From Chaetoceros tenuissimus (Eukaryota > Bacillariophyta > Thalassiosirophyceae > Chaetocerotales > Chaetocerotaceae), in assembly GCA_021927905.1 (NCBI GenBank), contig BLLK01000022.1, positions 3,038,001 through 3,102,000 on the forward strand: a DNA stretch of 64,000 nucleotides, read 5' to 3'. The notes beneath the pieces were generated by a model. It saw only the letters and a list, made by a program, of their open reading frames with translations, was not told the DNA's origin and searched no databases. Positions 12,001-22,943 of the stretch are shown here, in pieces. The translations under genes were made by a program, and so were the position numbers. The stretch's first letter is position 1. Each line of letters opens with the position of its first letter.

Positions 12001-13128
12001 AATTATGCTATCATTTCATACAAATAATAATTACAGTGAGCAAAGAAGAGTAAAATTATTGCAAAGAATAAGGACAATAAAATCAAAGCACTTACCCCTA
12101 ATTCATGGACTTGTGCACTAACATATGTGCACCACTCGTTGCTGTAAACAGAGTTCCACGAATTAATGTATGCATCTAATAGCGATGTGAGAATATACAT
12201 AAAAAAGAGACACCCAATTACAATAATACTCATCACTTACATGCTATGCCTGACATTGTCCCAGAAGGTAAACAGTACATTACATAGTCCGCAATCACAG
12301 TTGGATTAGATACATTGAATTTTTCATTCAAAGCAGCAGTAATGGCATTCACCATTTTTCCATCCCCTTCCGATGTATTAGTATTAACTTCAACAGTAGT
12401 CACTCCATTTGTGATACCATCAAAGCCTTGTGCTGGATTAATTATCCATTTTCCATGTGAGCATGCACTGTACTGTGATTTCAGATTTACAGCGTCTCCA
12501 GATGTCCCAAAAACTTTGTCACTAAGTAGTGCTTCAGATGCTGAAGTAGAGCCATTATCAGCTATGACCCTGACTACCAATACACTCATCTCGTTTGGAC
12601 TTCCTGTTTGAAGATTACGTCTTGATTCTGCTTTCATGCTTTTGGAACCCTTGAAATGTGTCTTTTTTTGCAGTTTAGGCTGACTCTTTGAAAATAAGTC
12701 ACCATTATTACTAACAAGTACATCACCGTCAAAGATAAGCTCAGTCTCCCCTGACTTGAACTTTCCTTTACCCTTGAAGTTTTCTTCAATGAATTGTTTG
12801 TTTGCAGATGTAACTTTGTAGACCATTCCAGTCTCTGTCACACAGACCAGATTCTCTTCATCATCTCTACTGCTTTCATGTTCGATATCCTGAATTGCAG
12901 CAGTACAAGTTTCAGTCAACTGTTTTAGTTTCCGTCCATACTTGTTGTTTGCTTTACGAATCTATTGAAAATGATAAGTTAGAACTCGCTAGAAAAAGGA
13001 TACAATGCATGTTTACCCCAGGATACTTGGCGAAGATCATTTACATCAATAAAAATTGTGATACTTACATTTTGTGCAGATGAAAATGAACTTCCTGCAA
13101 GGAGAAAGTGAATAAAAGACAGTTTCAT
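9073..13128 (-). CDS. Gametolysin-like (peptidase M11) secreted protease with Ser/Pro/Thr stalk and duplicated C-terminal modules
   Basis: Six exons (13128-13069, 12961-12241, 12175-12096, 12007-11950, 11878-11222, 11138-9073) join in frame to 1,213 residues. Exon 1 is a signal peptide (MKLSFIHFLLAGSSFSSAQN). The zinc site HELGHNFGMAHS is split between exons 3 and 4 (His284, Glu285, His288, His294), with MMGYSYSQDDG following; this is the M11 pattern of algal cell-wall proteases. After the protease come three copies of a beta-rich module with the phrases YPxETSW and DxYGDGxCCxYGxGSY. They are separated by Ser/Pro/Thr stretches, including three 64-residue repeats. A short Cys-rich domain (CEPFEGESCKFLPCCEGLVC) ends it. 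Likely role: cleavage of extracellular matrix, for instance in gamete release. The long stalk suggests wall anchoring. A shorter paralog is at 34133-35686. Confidence 0.9.
9830..10405 (-). repeat. Three tandem 192-bp coding repeats in the protease stalk
   Basis: The phrase 'ggttggattc' recurs at 9991, 10183 and 10375, exactly 192 bp apart, and the intervening sequence is nearly identical. Each unit codes 64 residues built on SEPT / SxxPS words (GSENPTSEIS, SSEPTIVKSSEPTILASE). The low divergence implies recent expansion or ongoing homogenisation. Confidence 0.9.
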
Positions 13129-13729
13129 TTGGAAAAAGACCTACTTCCTTTTGATCTGGTGAGGATTTTTATGCAATCGAAGGAAGTAAGAAGTAAGAGG
13201 AGTGTGTTCATTATTGCGTTTGAATTTTCGGCAAACCACACCATGTATCAGAGTGGGAAAATGTGGTGGATTAGGGAACCCACCAATTTCAAATAAATTT
13301 CAGGCTAGAAAAGCAACAATAAGAGGTTTTTAAGGAGTCAAATCATCCAGTCTTGTTATGCTACCGCCAAATTTTCGCTTTTTTTGCTTCCCCCTTTCAA
13401 GCCCCCCTTTAGCCAAATACCAACTAAAAAGGAAATGAAGTAGTTCTTCTGCATTTTTTTTTCTCATACATGAACAGCGTTGCAAGATATGCATTTCTTA
13501 TGCAAAACCATGATTTGAATATCTTTCAGTGTAAAAGTTAGAGTTTCCTATGTGAAGATATAGCAATGTCACTACTCAACATTGGTAGAGTTTTTCAAAC
13601 TTAGTTGAAATATGTAAAAGAGAAAAAAAATGAGTGCGTGTAGGGCGATAAATTTACAAATAAAATTTATACATCCGACATTCAAGATAAAGGAAATACC
13701 TTAACGTGAATTTGCAACAAAACGCGACT
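13129..13729. other. Intergenic, no gene seen
   Basis: About 600 bp upstream of the M11 gene and downstream of the BCL7-like gene. It contains T-rich runs around 13375-13400 and 13455-13465. No supported open frame or repeat. Confidence 0.5.
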
Positions 13730-14356
13730 TTATTCTTCTTGACTATCATCTTCTTGACTGTCATCTTCATCATTTTCACTGGCTATACTTGTATCTGCAA
13801 TATTCGACTCTGAAATCTCACTTTGACTCAAATCCAGCGAGTCTTGTTCTCCAATTTTTATCCTTTTTGTCGGAGGTTGCTGCTCTGAATACTGACTAGT
13901 ATTTACAGATTCATCGATATCCGCCTCAGCACCGGCACCACTTGCCATTGAAATATTACTACTACTCATACCTTTCTCTTCTGATTTGGACGCGGCTGAT
14001 TCTTGTAGCTCTTCTGTATCTTTACAACTACTATTCACATCATTCTTGTCTTTACTTCCCTTCATCTTTTGTTGCTGCTCATCCCATAGAATCTTTTCAT
14101 CAAAGGTTAACTCTTCAACCGGCACCCATGTCATGCATTTGAAACCAATATTTTTAGCTGGTTCTCTCAATATCCTAGCCCACTTTTTCACAGGTCCCTT
14201 TGCAGTTTGTGATTTTATAAAGTTAGTTGCTTTACTGGTGGACTTTTTAGCGGTACTTCGTCCAAATGTTTCAGTAGTTACTCCCAATGCAGAACGTGAG
14301 ACTCTTGTGGAGCGTCGAGATGTTCCTGTGATTGAAGATGCTGGTGTTTGGAACAT
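13730..14356 (-). CDS. BCL7-like SWI/SNF-associated protein
   Basis: Single exon, 208 residues. The N-terminal half is basic with RRSTRVSRSALG. The segment KKWARILREPAKNIGFKCMTWVPV resembles the conserved N-terminal block of BCL7 proteins (KKWVTVGDTSLRIYKWVPV type). BCL7 subunits belong to SWI/SNF chromatin remodellers. The rest is low complexity and strongly acidic at the end (EDDSQEDDSQEE), like BCL7 tails. The match rests on one short motif, so it could be another basic nuclear protein. Confidence 0.55.
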   Translation of the reverse strand: MFQTPASSITGTSRRSTRVSRSALGVTTETFGRSTAKKSTSKATNFIKSQTAKGPVKKWARILREPAKNIGFKCMTWVPVEELTFDEKILWDEQQQKMKGSKDKNDVNSSCKDTEELQESAASKSEEKGMSSSNISMASGAGAEADIDESVNTSQYSEQQPPTKRIKIGEQDSLDLSQSEISESNIADTSIASENDEDDSQEDDSQEE

Positions 14357-14801
14357 TGCTTATGTTTACTGAGTAGGATATGCAAGAAAGAGAGAAAGGA
14401 ACTGTGAAATTTAATTATGTTGTGATCTAGATAGGCAAGATGGTGAATGGGAGATGGATGAGGTATGAGGTGTGTGGTTGGTGAATGGAGGCAACATTAA
14501 CATTATTGCGTACGTACAAGAGGCATTTGCAGCTATCTGCAATCGACTTTTCAGTATGCAAATTTGGTATAAAACACGACTTCAACGTTAAGTAAGAATT
14601 ATTCTTGGCATTTAGAATATCAATCTATCTTCCGTTGAACCTAAAATGCTGAAATTTTTACGAATCACCATCTCATCTTGTTCTATTTTCTTTTTGAAAG
14701 TTTTGTGGTGCCAAGCTTACTCGATTGCAATTGCCAACTCGCAACTTCACCTCCCTATCTGATACAAACATTCAACTAACAATACAACCGAATGAAACAG
14801 C
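14357..14801. promoter_or_regulatory. Bidirectional upstream region
   Basis: About 445 bp between divergent start codons of the BCL7-like gene and the first C2-like gene. No box was identified with confidence. Confidence 0.35.
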
Positions 14802-15755
14802 ATGAAGCACATTATAAAAGTTAAAATTAAATCAGTTCAAGGCATTCAAGTTTTGGATCAAAAACGGCATGGGTCGAACTCTCTCAAAACGTTGAACAAA
14901 ATTACTGCAAATGTTGCTCTCCAAAGACATGACTGGTCAAAATCATTTGGTTCTTCTCTACCTCTGGTTCCTTCCACTCATGTGCAGTCAATAGAGGGTT
15001 CATTTAGATATGATGCACTATGGGATGATCAAGATATAGACTCTCAGGCTATGGCCCTTGAAACTGATCTACAACCCATAGAACAGAATTCTTCAACTGG
15101 TAGAGAATTCAAACAGAGAGGGCATTACCTTGCTCACATTCCATCTAAAGAGGACGCGTTATCTGATAGGTTTGCACAAAAAAGGTTTTATTTAATATTG
15201 AGCCTTCGAAGAAATGATGAATATATCCCTTTGGCATATTCGTCAGTCAAGTTTGGTCCAACTAAGAAAATCAGATGCAGATTACCTTTGACTCCGATGG
15301 GGCCAAATGTGGAGGATCCAAACTCAAGAAATATGTGGAGTCGCCCACCTGCATGCTTTGATCTGGATCCTGCCCGAACATTTGGTCTCGCAAATGATGC
15401 TTACATGGAGATCACTGTATCATGTAAAAGCAATAAAGAGGCGAACTACGAATTACTACCATTTCCTCAATACTTACAGAGCTCTAATTCACATTTTGGA
15501 GAATCTTTTACAACTGCACCATCTTCCAACACAAGAAAACATTATTCAAGAGACGACAGAAGAAATGTGGAAACGGAATCTTCAAAGAAACATGACCGTC
15601 GCTATCGAAGTAGGAGCACGAGTAGCATGTGTTCCAAGGACTCTATTGAGTACAGGAGCGATAAGAATGAATTGAGAGGAAGCCAGAATGTTGATAGAGA
15701 ATGGACAGACAGTGGGCGTAGGGAACGACCAAGTTCTGATAGAAGATATTACTAA
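14802..15755 (+). CDS. NT-C2-like domain protein, tandem copy 1
   Basis: Single exon, 317 residues. Residues 1-220 are a beta-rich domain opening with MKHIIKVKIKSVQGIQVLDQ and including WSKSFGSSLPL, FYLILSLRRNDEYIPLAYS and FGLANDAYMEITVSC. The pattern (paired strands, an N-terminal K-I-x-G-V motif, a final D-A-Y-x-E/D-I-T-V strand) is compatible with an N-terminal C2 (EEIG1/EHBP1-type) membrane-binding domain, but this is only a fold-level guess. The tail is rich in Arg, Ser and Asp. The next gene is its paralog in the same orientation. Confidence 0.6.
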   Translation: MKHIIKVKIKSVQGIQVLDQKRHGSNSLKTLNKITANVALQRHDWSKSFGSSLPLVPSTHVQSIEGSFRYDALWDDQDIDSQAMALETDLQPIEQNSSTGREFKQRGHYLAHIPSKEDALSDRFAQKRFYLILSLRRNDEYIPLAYSSVKFGPTKKIRCRLPLTPMGPNVEDPNSRNMWSRPPACFDLDPARTFGLANDAYMEITVSCKSNKEANYELLPFPQYLQSSNSHFGESFTTAPSSNTRKHYSRDDRRNVETESSKKHDRRYRSRSTSSMCSKDSIEYRSDKNELRGSQNVDREWTDSGRRERPSSDRRYY

Positions 15756-16188
15756 AGACTTTTTATTACTTCTAGTAGAGATCAACTTTGAGGCAAAGCA
15801 TTCTGGGGCAGGAAAGACACACACCAAACATACAAGGGGAGGAAAAATCAGAGAAGGGAAAGGGGAATTTCTTTACATAATGAAATAAAATTTAGAAGTG
15901 ACATGAAAAGAAACTGTGTACTACTAGACTATTAAGAATGAAAATGTATCATCATTTTTTGAAACTTCTTGGTCCACGTTGAGGGAGTCGAGTCGTGGAG
16001 GGAAGGAAGAAGTTCTGTCACACAAATGGCTAAATTTGTGGCATACTAATTTTTTAGCATGCGTTGGGTTTGTCGGGTGACAATTTCATTCTTTGGAAAA
16101 TTTATATCTCTCTTATTTACTTCTCTTTCAATTGTCAATTGGATACAGCTGCTTAACCATTTATAAAACTTCAAACTTTAATACTGAC
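15756..16188. other. Spacer between tandem paralogs
   Basis: About 430 bp with 3' sequence of copy 1 and upstream sequence of copy 2. An upstream in-frame ATG at 16093 exists, but homology between the copies begins at 16189. Confidence 0.4.
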
Positions 16189-17262
16189 ATGAAGGGTCTA
16201 AAACATACTATCGAGTTCAAAATAAAGTCTATTGAAGGCATTCAAGTCTTGGATCAAAAGCGAGATGGATCTTCAAAATCGACGAAAAAACTGTCGAAGG
16301 TTACTTCAATTGTTTCACTATCCAGAAATAAGTGGACAGAATCATTTGGTTCTTCTATGCCTCTCACACCTGCAACGCATAGACAAAATGCGGATGGTTC
16401 CTTCCGTTACAAAGCGGCATGGGATGAGAGAGATGATAAGGCTCGTACAATGACTGTTGATACAAAGCTCCACCTTCAAAAGAAATCAAAAGAAGGTAGA
16501 AGAGGAAAATCACGATCTCGCATCAGATCGGTCGACGATGCACTTCATGAAGAATTTGAGGCTAAAGAATTTCATATGATTGTTGGGCTACAAAGAAAAG
16601 AGGAATTCATTTTGTTGGCTTCTTCGTCAATAAAGATTGGTCCAATCAAAACTATACAAGTGAGATTGCCACTGAGTATCGTAGGTGAGAGTACAGTAGA
16701 TGCGACTTCAAGAAACAGTTGGCATAAAAATCACCTATTCTTTGAGGAAGATTCAGCCAGAGAATTTGGTCTAGCTCCTGATGCATATATCGACGCAACA
16801 ATTACTTGCGTATGCCAAGAACTCCTTCCACTTGAAAATGTACCAAACAATTCCAAGCCAATACCTGTAAGAGATATTCTAGAAAGAAGAGATCAAAGTT
16901 GTCAAAGGAGAGGTATTCTTCGGAATGGAAATTTGCCAAATCAAATGGTCTTTCCTACAGAGCGTTTACAAACTGTAGCAAAATCATTTCAGTCAAGTCA
17001 GGCACAAGTTGGGGGTACCCTCAGGAAATGGAAAGCGGGACTTTCTCTTGGAAGGAGTTACTCACGCTCAATGTCACGTCCAAGGGGGACAGTACAAAGA
17101 GATGATTCTTCTACAAGAGCAACAAAGGGAACTCCCAAATTACCACCAAGACCCAGAGGAAGAAGTATAAGTAGAATGGGATATGAACAAAGGTCTGAAA
17201 GTAGAGGGCCTTCAGGTCATTTGAAAAGGGGTTCATCGAGAGAGTATCGTGTAAGGGCATAA
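16189..17262 (+). CDS. NT-C2-like domain protein, tandem copy 2
   Basis: Single exon, 357 residues from the ATG at 16189. The start is chosen because MKGLKHTIEFKIKSIEGIQ aligns with the start of copy 1; a longer frame begins at 16093. Shared blocks include GIQVLDQKRDGS, WTESFGSSMPLTPATH, FHMIVGLQRKEEFILLASS and FGLAPDAYIDATITC. The tail is very basic and rich in RS and RGRS words, unlike the tail of copy 1. The two genes arose by tandem duplication with diverged tails. Function is unknown. Confidence 0.65.
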   Translation: MKGLKHTIEFKIKSIEGIQVLDQKRDGSSKSTKKLSKVTSIVSLSRNKWTESFGSSMPLTPATHRQNADGSFRYKAAWDERDDKARTMTVDTKLHLQKKSKEGRRGKSRSRIRSVDDALHEEFEAKEFHMIVGLQRKEEFILLASSSIKIGPIKTIQVRLPLSIVGESTVDATSRNSWHKNHLFFEEDSAREFGLAPDAYIDATITCVCQELLPLENVPNNSKPIPVRDILERRDQSCQRRGILRNGNLPNQMVFPTERLQTVAKSFQSSQAQVGGTLRKWKAGLSLGRSYSRSMSRPRGTVQRDDSSTRATKGTPKLPPRPRGRSISRMGYEQRSESRGPSGHLKRGSSREYRVRA

Positions 17263-17723
17263 GGGAAAATAGAAATTTATTTCGAAGGGGTCAGTCTACT
17301 GTACATGGTCTGGGGTATGAAGTATGGTGCAGCTGAGAAATGTAGAAATATCATATCTCCTAGGGAAAGTATATACCTAGCATTAAACTACAAACTCTTT
17401 ATTACTTAATTTAAAAAGAACACATGTAAGTATGTTTCATGTTTACTATTGTGATAGATATGCGTCATAGTGTACCGTCGACTTATGTAGGGGATTCAAA
17501 TTGTGCCAGAGTTCAAAGTAGGTAATCTACGGTTATAGAGAAAGAAAAAACTTCAGTCCGTCATTGTATCAGGTATTCAATAGTGCTACGTAGTGTGCAA
17601 TAATAGAAACAGCAACATCTCAGTTCGGAGTTTGTATTATAATTACAAACAAGGCATGGTATTTATATTACCAGAAAGAATTCTATCAAAAACCTTATTT
17701 TACGGCAACAGGAGTGGGATATA
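17263..17723. other. Intergenic, no gene seen
   Basis: About 460 bp. No supported frame, repeat or RNA. Confidence 0.5.
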
Positions 17724-18632
17724 ATGCTTCATACATGGAAAGTTACTAATGGTGTATTCTTAGTTGGAGCGATTGTTGCCTCTTTGCATTTCGTCCATGT
17801 ATTTGCCTTTCCAAATTCTTCATTAGTCTTTAGTGGAAAAAAGGTGAAAAAGACCTTTCCTTCTTTGCCTTTTTACGAGTACACTGCTACTACAAGAACC
17901 GACTTCCGTATTTTTATGTCTTCCAATGACGACGATAAACCTACGGCGATTGGAAAAAATGATGCACCAAGGTATAGAAGCAACTTACAGAAGCTCATTG
18001 AATTCTCTAGGCTCAAAGAAGAAAATCCAAGTTCTCAGCAACAAACAAAGCCCAATAAAGGTAGCAAATATAAGCAAATAGAGAGTAACGAAGAAATTTC
18101 ATTTCCTCCGAATCAACAAGAAGAAAAAATTGACGCATTTTTAAGAGGAGAATATCTTGTAGAGGAAAGCACAGCTGCAATATCTAGTAATGCAGCGATG
18201 CCTAATTCTCAGTTATCACCTGCTGAAACTGTTACTTCGGCATTATATGCAATCAGAGACTTGGACTTCCCACAGAAATCATTTGGTGCAGCAATCTTTT
18301 CAAAGTTCCTTACTCCTCTTTCTCGAAGTGATCGATGGGGTTCAAAGTCGAACAGCATCACGGAGTGGAAACAACTTTTGAGGAAATCATTGACACCAAA
18401 TATGCTTGCATCCAACATACGAAATAGTGATATTTATAGTATACTGCTGAATTGGCAAAGCATTGATGTAACTCAAGGGGTTTTGGAACAAGGTGACAAT
18501 ATTTCATTTGTTAGTGTATGTTTTTACTTCGAAGAAACAGAGCCTGTAATATTTCAATTTACTCTAAGGAAAGTTAGAAACATGTGGTTGATTGATTCAG
18601 CAGATACCAAGAAGGAATGGTTCATAGAATGA
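17724..18632 (+). CDS. Unrecognised protein with putative plastid signal
   Basis: Single exon, 302 residues. Residues 8-30 are hydrophobic and end in VFAFPNSS, which fits the AF-x-P cleavage motif of diatom plastid proteins. A Gln/Lys-rich linker follows. The C-terminal 150 residues look globular (AIRDLDFPQKSFGAAIFSKF, then a final IFQFTLRKVRNMWLIDSA). That pattern of a final aromatic 'W-x-I' strand resembles small NTF2-like or DUF domains of plastid proteins, but I do not recognise the family. Inferred location: plastid stroma. Confidence 0.7.
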   Translation: MLHTWKVTNGVFLVGAIVASLHFVHVFAFPNSSLVFSGKKVKKTFPSLPFYEYTATTRTDFRIFMSSNDDDKPTAIGKNDAPRYRSNLQKLIEFSRLKEENPSSQQQTKPNKGSKYKQIESNEEISFPPNQQEEKIDAFLRGEYLVEESTAAISSNAAMPNSQLSPAETVTSALYAIRDLDFPQKSFGAAIFSKFLTPLSRSDRWGSKSNSITEWKQLLRKSLTPNMLASNIRNSDIYSILLNWQSIDVTQGVLEQGDNISFVSVCFYFEETEPVIFQFTLRKVRNMWLIDSADTKKEWFIE

Positions 18633-18847
18633 CCTCTTTTTCATTATTATTAATGTAATGCCATGTTTTCCTTTGCTTGTAGTCTCTAGATTTCCAAGTA
18701 AATAATTGTGCAACTCTTTCAATGATATCTCTAAATACCTAAAATCGAAATGGCTAAAAATTTATTTACGATATTATACTTTACTACTTTGGTGTACAAG
18801 GACTTGGGGCCAACCCAGTCTTTGATGCTTAAAACCTTCTGCGGGGC

Positions 18848-21008
18848 CTATTCAGATTCAGAAATAAGTTCTTTTTCCATTGTGGAATCAGATACTATAG
18901 ACTCCAATGATACAACATCGTCCATGTCTGTATCTTCACAATTTAAGATTTCTTTTTGACTGTCTTCAATAGAATTTTCATCTTCGTGATTTTCTTCATT
19001 GGTCTTCAGATCGGTGCCCTCGTTGTCTACACATATTTCCACCATCTCAGCATCTTCTTCCGAGGACTTGTTGAAATTAATTTCTGCTTCAGTGTCTGCC
19101 GAGGCGACAGGTAGTACAGTGGCCTGAAGAGAAAGTAGCTCGTCCTTTTGAAATTCATTTTTGTCTTGGTTAAGGTCTTCTTCGTCCAATGGAATCAAAA
19201 CATTATTAACTTCATCCATTTCATTTTCACAAGTAGTCTCGTCGTTTACGTCAAGAGCCACGACTTCATGCTCCTCTGTTTCTGTTTCTTCACTTACAAC
19301 TTCTTCGAGTGGAATAAGAACACCCTCTGTAGGCTGATCGTCATTGACCATGTCCACTTCGCACTGGTCTTCGATCGTTCCATCGAGTAGAGACTTACAC
19401 TCTTCGTTCTGCTTATTTTTTTCTGCAAGGCGAGCCTTCTTTCTCTCAGCCATTTCCTTTTCTAGTTGCCTTCTCTCTTCGTATTGTCGAGAGCGAGCAA
19501 GCATTAGATTCTCAAGTTTGTCCACAAAATTATCAATCTTTTCTTCTTGTTTTGGGGACTGATCGAAAAGCATAAAGTCCTTCTTTGGTGACATGATTGG
19601 CTACAAATTCAAAGATTGATGCACTGTTAGACAAAGTCATGAAGAAAAAAGTGTTGGCGATTCAACCAAGCCAAGAATTGTTACTCACCGAAAGTGGGCT
19701 ACTTTCGTCATCATCTGTTTTCCATTCAATATCATTGGTAGACGTGAACATGACACATGGAGTTCCATCATGTCTTGGAAAATCTCTGTAAACAAGCATT
19801 TCGTCTTTTTTGCTTTCTTCTCCCTCGGTTTGCACGCCATTAGAGGTGTCTGTTCCATTTTGCTGTTGCTGCTGCAAGTTCTCCTTGATAAAACTTGAAA
19901 AATTTGCAACAAACTGAGGAATAAAACTAGTTTCATGTCCACCATCTTCATGATCTTCACTGATACTCTGCATAGGTTTCAAAGGTTCATGCTTCAATGG
20001 AATTCTCTTTCCTGCTACCTTCTTACTTCTTGGTTTCTTCAACTTGGTTCCATGTGCTCTAGCAACTTTGGCCGCATCTCTATGACTGAATGCTGCCCCA
20101 TAGATGAGCTCAAATGGGTTTGCAGGTTGAACATATCTCTTTGGGGTCACCTCTTTCAAAGTTGCCCTAGTTTTTTTATCTGCAACATTTTCATCAATTT
20201 TTGCAGGAACAGGGATAAACTGAATACCATTTTCTTCATCTCTGTACTCTTCATCCACCTTTAGGTCTGCAAAGTATGCATCATCAGATGAATACGAGTT
20301 GTCCTCATAATCATACAACAACTGACCAGATTTGCGATAATTATCTTTTCTCACATATACAAACAATGCAGCTGCGAGGACAGTCATTGCTACAGCCATA
20401 CTCGCTACAATAGCATTACTTCCACCCTTTACAGCTTCAGATGTACTACCTCCGACATTGGTATCACTGACAAAGGTAGTCAAAGGGTCATTGTCAGTTC
20501 CAGGAGCAGCATCGTATTCATATCCGACTTTGGCATGATGCTCAATACTTTCAACAGAACTAATACGCAACTGCAGCAATTCAAGTAGATCCTGTAAATT
20601 TGAGGACAGGATAGATTGCATCATATCATTCATAAATGGCTGATCAAGATCTAACCCCAAAAGTTCCACTTTATCCTTCAAAAAGAGTACATCACCAATA
20701 AGATCTGCAGTGAGTGTCAATGAGTCCTTGTTGTAAATGGTCACATCTAATTCTACAGAATCAAGTGCATTTACGGCTGTTGTGGATGATCCCATTTCAT
20801 TCAAGTATTCTTCAAAGCTTGAGAATAAAAATGCTTCAACGGATTCTTGGATTTGTGAGCGTGTAGTTAGAGATTGGTCTGTACTCCATTGTATTGGTGA
20901 TGTAAGTGACAGATCGAGTGTAAATGCTGGAATAGCAAATAGCTGATATGTTTTACGACAGTGTATGACTGGCAGGAGTGTAAAGAAAAAGAGAATGAGG
21001 TGCTTCAT
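18848..21008 (-). CDS. Single-pass membrane protein with acidic coiled-coil tail (two exons)
   Basis: Exon 1 is 21008-19689 and exon 2 is 19600-18848, joined in phase 0 across an 88-bp intron (donor GTGAGT, acceptor TTTGTAG); 690 residues. The exon 2 frame alone could be read as a separate 248-residue gene, but the GTGAGT donor and the in-frame acceptor argue for one gene. It has a signal peptide (1-17), an extracellular domain beginning LFAIPAFTLDLSL, one membrane helix (about 199-220), then a cytoplasmic region with basic patches (HGTKLKKPRSKKVAGKRIPL). The tail has a short coiled coil and a very acidic end. It shares layout and an LDL-type opening strand with the gene at 22944-25229. Family not recognised; a surface receptor or adhesin is a guess. 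Confidence 0.7.
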
Positions 21009-21584
21009 AGTGTCCAGTTTTCCTAGCTATGGTTATATAATGAAAGGAAAGTATGTTTGCCGGTTGATATGTTGTGGAGACAATGGCTGACGAAACTTTA
21101 GTTGGTGAACCCTTTGTGCTAGAATTGTATATTGAACTTGTGCTGTTCCACGATGGATGGCTATATCTTGCTTGTCTCTCTGTCTCAAAGTATTTCGTTC
21201 GTAATTAGACGAGTACAATGTTGATGAAAAAGGCTTGTCGTCTCTCTATCACACTGTGTTTGGGTGTTGCCTCTCGCTCGTACCTTTTTGGCTCTCTCTT
21301 TTTTTTCCCAATTCAAAAATTTTCAGTCGTGTTGCGCAATAATACTAATTTACTTTTCTGTTGATGATGTACGTTGGTTGACCAATTTAGTCCGATTTTA
21401 ATCTACCAATGACATGCGTTCGCCAAAATTTATGTAAAAGAAGCTGAAGCTTCTGCTGCTTGAGAAGAAATGAATGGACAGATGAAATGCAATGCAAACG
21501 TTGCTAATAGTTGAGCATTAGTTACAACAAGAAATACCACCTTTGAGTCCATTCAAACCTAAACATCAGACCTTTAATAGCAAC
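21009..21584. promoter_or_regulatory. Bidirectional upstream region with CCAAT words
   Basis: About 575 bp between divergent start codons. CCAAT occurs on the plus strand near 21380 and 21405. These could be NF-Y-type sites, but the words are common in AT-rich DNA. Confidence 0.3.
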
Positions 21585-22601
21585 ATGTCTGCCGCAACAG
21601 AAGGATCACCAACGAAAAAAGCCCGCAGCGAGAAGCAGCCTCCATCTTCAAACTCGTATTCGCCCTTTCCTCAACATTATTATGCCAATACTCCTCCTGC
21701 ACCACACTATTACCCTGGACATCATTATCCACCTCCGCAATACGGGCAAAATATGAATCCAATGTCTCATGGTCCGGGGTTTGCAGCAAGGGGTCCACCG
21801 CCTCAAGTACGACACATGAGTACAGGTCCAGCAGCTCCTCCTCCCAAATATGTCAACAGTGGCACTGGTCCAAGTCAACCTATGAATTACAATTCATACA
21901 ACTCCAGCAATCCAGCAGCTGTACCATCTAGATCTATGAGTACTGCTAGTGTCACCAGTACAACTTCTGCGAATGTGAATACTACCTCACCTGCTTCTGC
22001 TTCTACTTCACCAAAAGCAAACAAAACCATAACATGTCCAACCATTGGCAGCACAAATTCTCCTCCTAAACCAGCAATGATCTTATCGCGTGAAGTAACA
22101 GTCAGTAAACAACTACCAATGCCGGTATCATCTACATCCTTGAATTACAAAAATAAAGACAAGGGGAGAGGATCGTATAGATGTGGTAAATGTGGCGTGC
22201 CGAAAAAGGGACATGTATGTCCATATCAACCGAAATTGAAACGAAAGACGGATCTGCCACCTCCACAAATGAAAAATGCAGGGACTCAAGTTGAAATGGA
22301 TGAATTTCTAGTGGTTAGAAGATTAAATCTTGAAATTCAGGGTTTTCCAGAGAGTTATACTGCGGCTCCCATGATGGATGATAAAGATAGGGTTGGTGCG
22401 GAAGTGCAGAAGCCAAGAGAGGAGATTGATTTGGATAATGATGATGGGGAAAGTGGGGCTCCCGATGTGGAAATGAAAACTACTGGTACTGATGCCCCTA
22501 CGGATATCGAAAGGAGTGTTGATGATACAGTTTTGAATGAGGAAACTGGAATCTATGCTGGAGGTCTTGAGGCTGGGAGTGGGGAGAAGGAACAAAAGTA
22601 A
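21585..22601 (+). CDS. Pro/Tyr-rich protein with a 'CGKCGVPKKGHVC' zinc-like motif
   Basis: Single exon, 338 residues from the ATG at 21585. The first 190 residues are low complexity, rich in Pro, Tyr, Ser and Gly. At about residue 210 is YRCGKCGVPKKGHVCPYQPK, a C-x2-C-x6/7-C motif seen in small knuckles of stramenopile and plant nuclear proteins. The rest is acidic. It is likely a nuclear or RNA-associated protein; function is not established. Confidence 0.7.
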   Translation: MSAATEGSPTKKARSEKQPPSSNSYSPFPQHYYANTPPAPHYYPGHHYPPPQYGQNMNPMSHGPGFAARGPPPQVRHMSTGPAAPPPKYVNSGTGPSQPMNYNSYNSSNPAAVPSRSMSTASVTSTTSANVNTTSPASASTSPKANKTITCPTIGSTNSPPKPAMILSREVTVSKQLPMPVSSTSLNYKNKDKGRGSYRCGKCGVPKKGHVCPYQPKLKRKTDLPPPQMKNAGTQVEMDEFLVVRRLNLEIQGFPESYTAAPMMDDKDRVGAEVQKPREEIDLDNDDGESGAPDVEMKTTGTDAPTDIERSVDDTVLNEETGIYAGGLEAGSGEKEQK

Positions 22602-22943
22602 GACGAGAAGTGGAAATATAAAAGAAGCAATAGCAGTTCTGGCGAAGAGGACTAAGGTACCTATAGCCCACCATTCGTAAGGTAAAGTACCTAAATAATT
22701 AATAGAAATATTAATTTTCAGAATGATTTTGTCGCTCTAGAGTACATACCATAAAACCTTGTTTCGTTTAGAAAACAAATACTTCTTCATTATTTATCTA
22801 CGAGTGAATACTATACACAGCCAAAACGGACTTGATTGGCATCCACTGTGGAAAACATGAATTTATATATTATTTTTCAAATAAATTGGTCGTAGGTGAA
22901 CATATATACGCCAATAAGTCGAGTCATTCATGAACGTTTTAAT
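22602..22943. other. Intergenic between convergent genes
   Basis: About 340 bp. It must hold both 3' UTRs. No gene seen. Confidence 0.4.

Noticed and set aside
19344-19594. Independent acidic protein gene at 18848-19594
   Set aside because: A GTGAGT donor and in-frame acceptor make it the second exon of the membrane protein gene starting at 21008.
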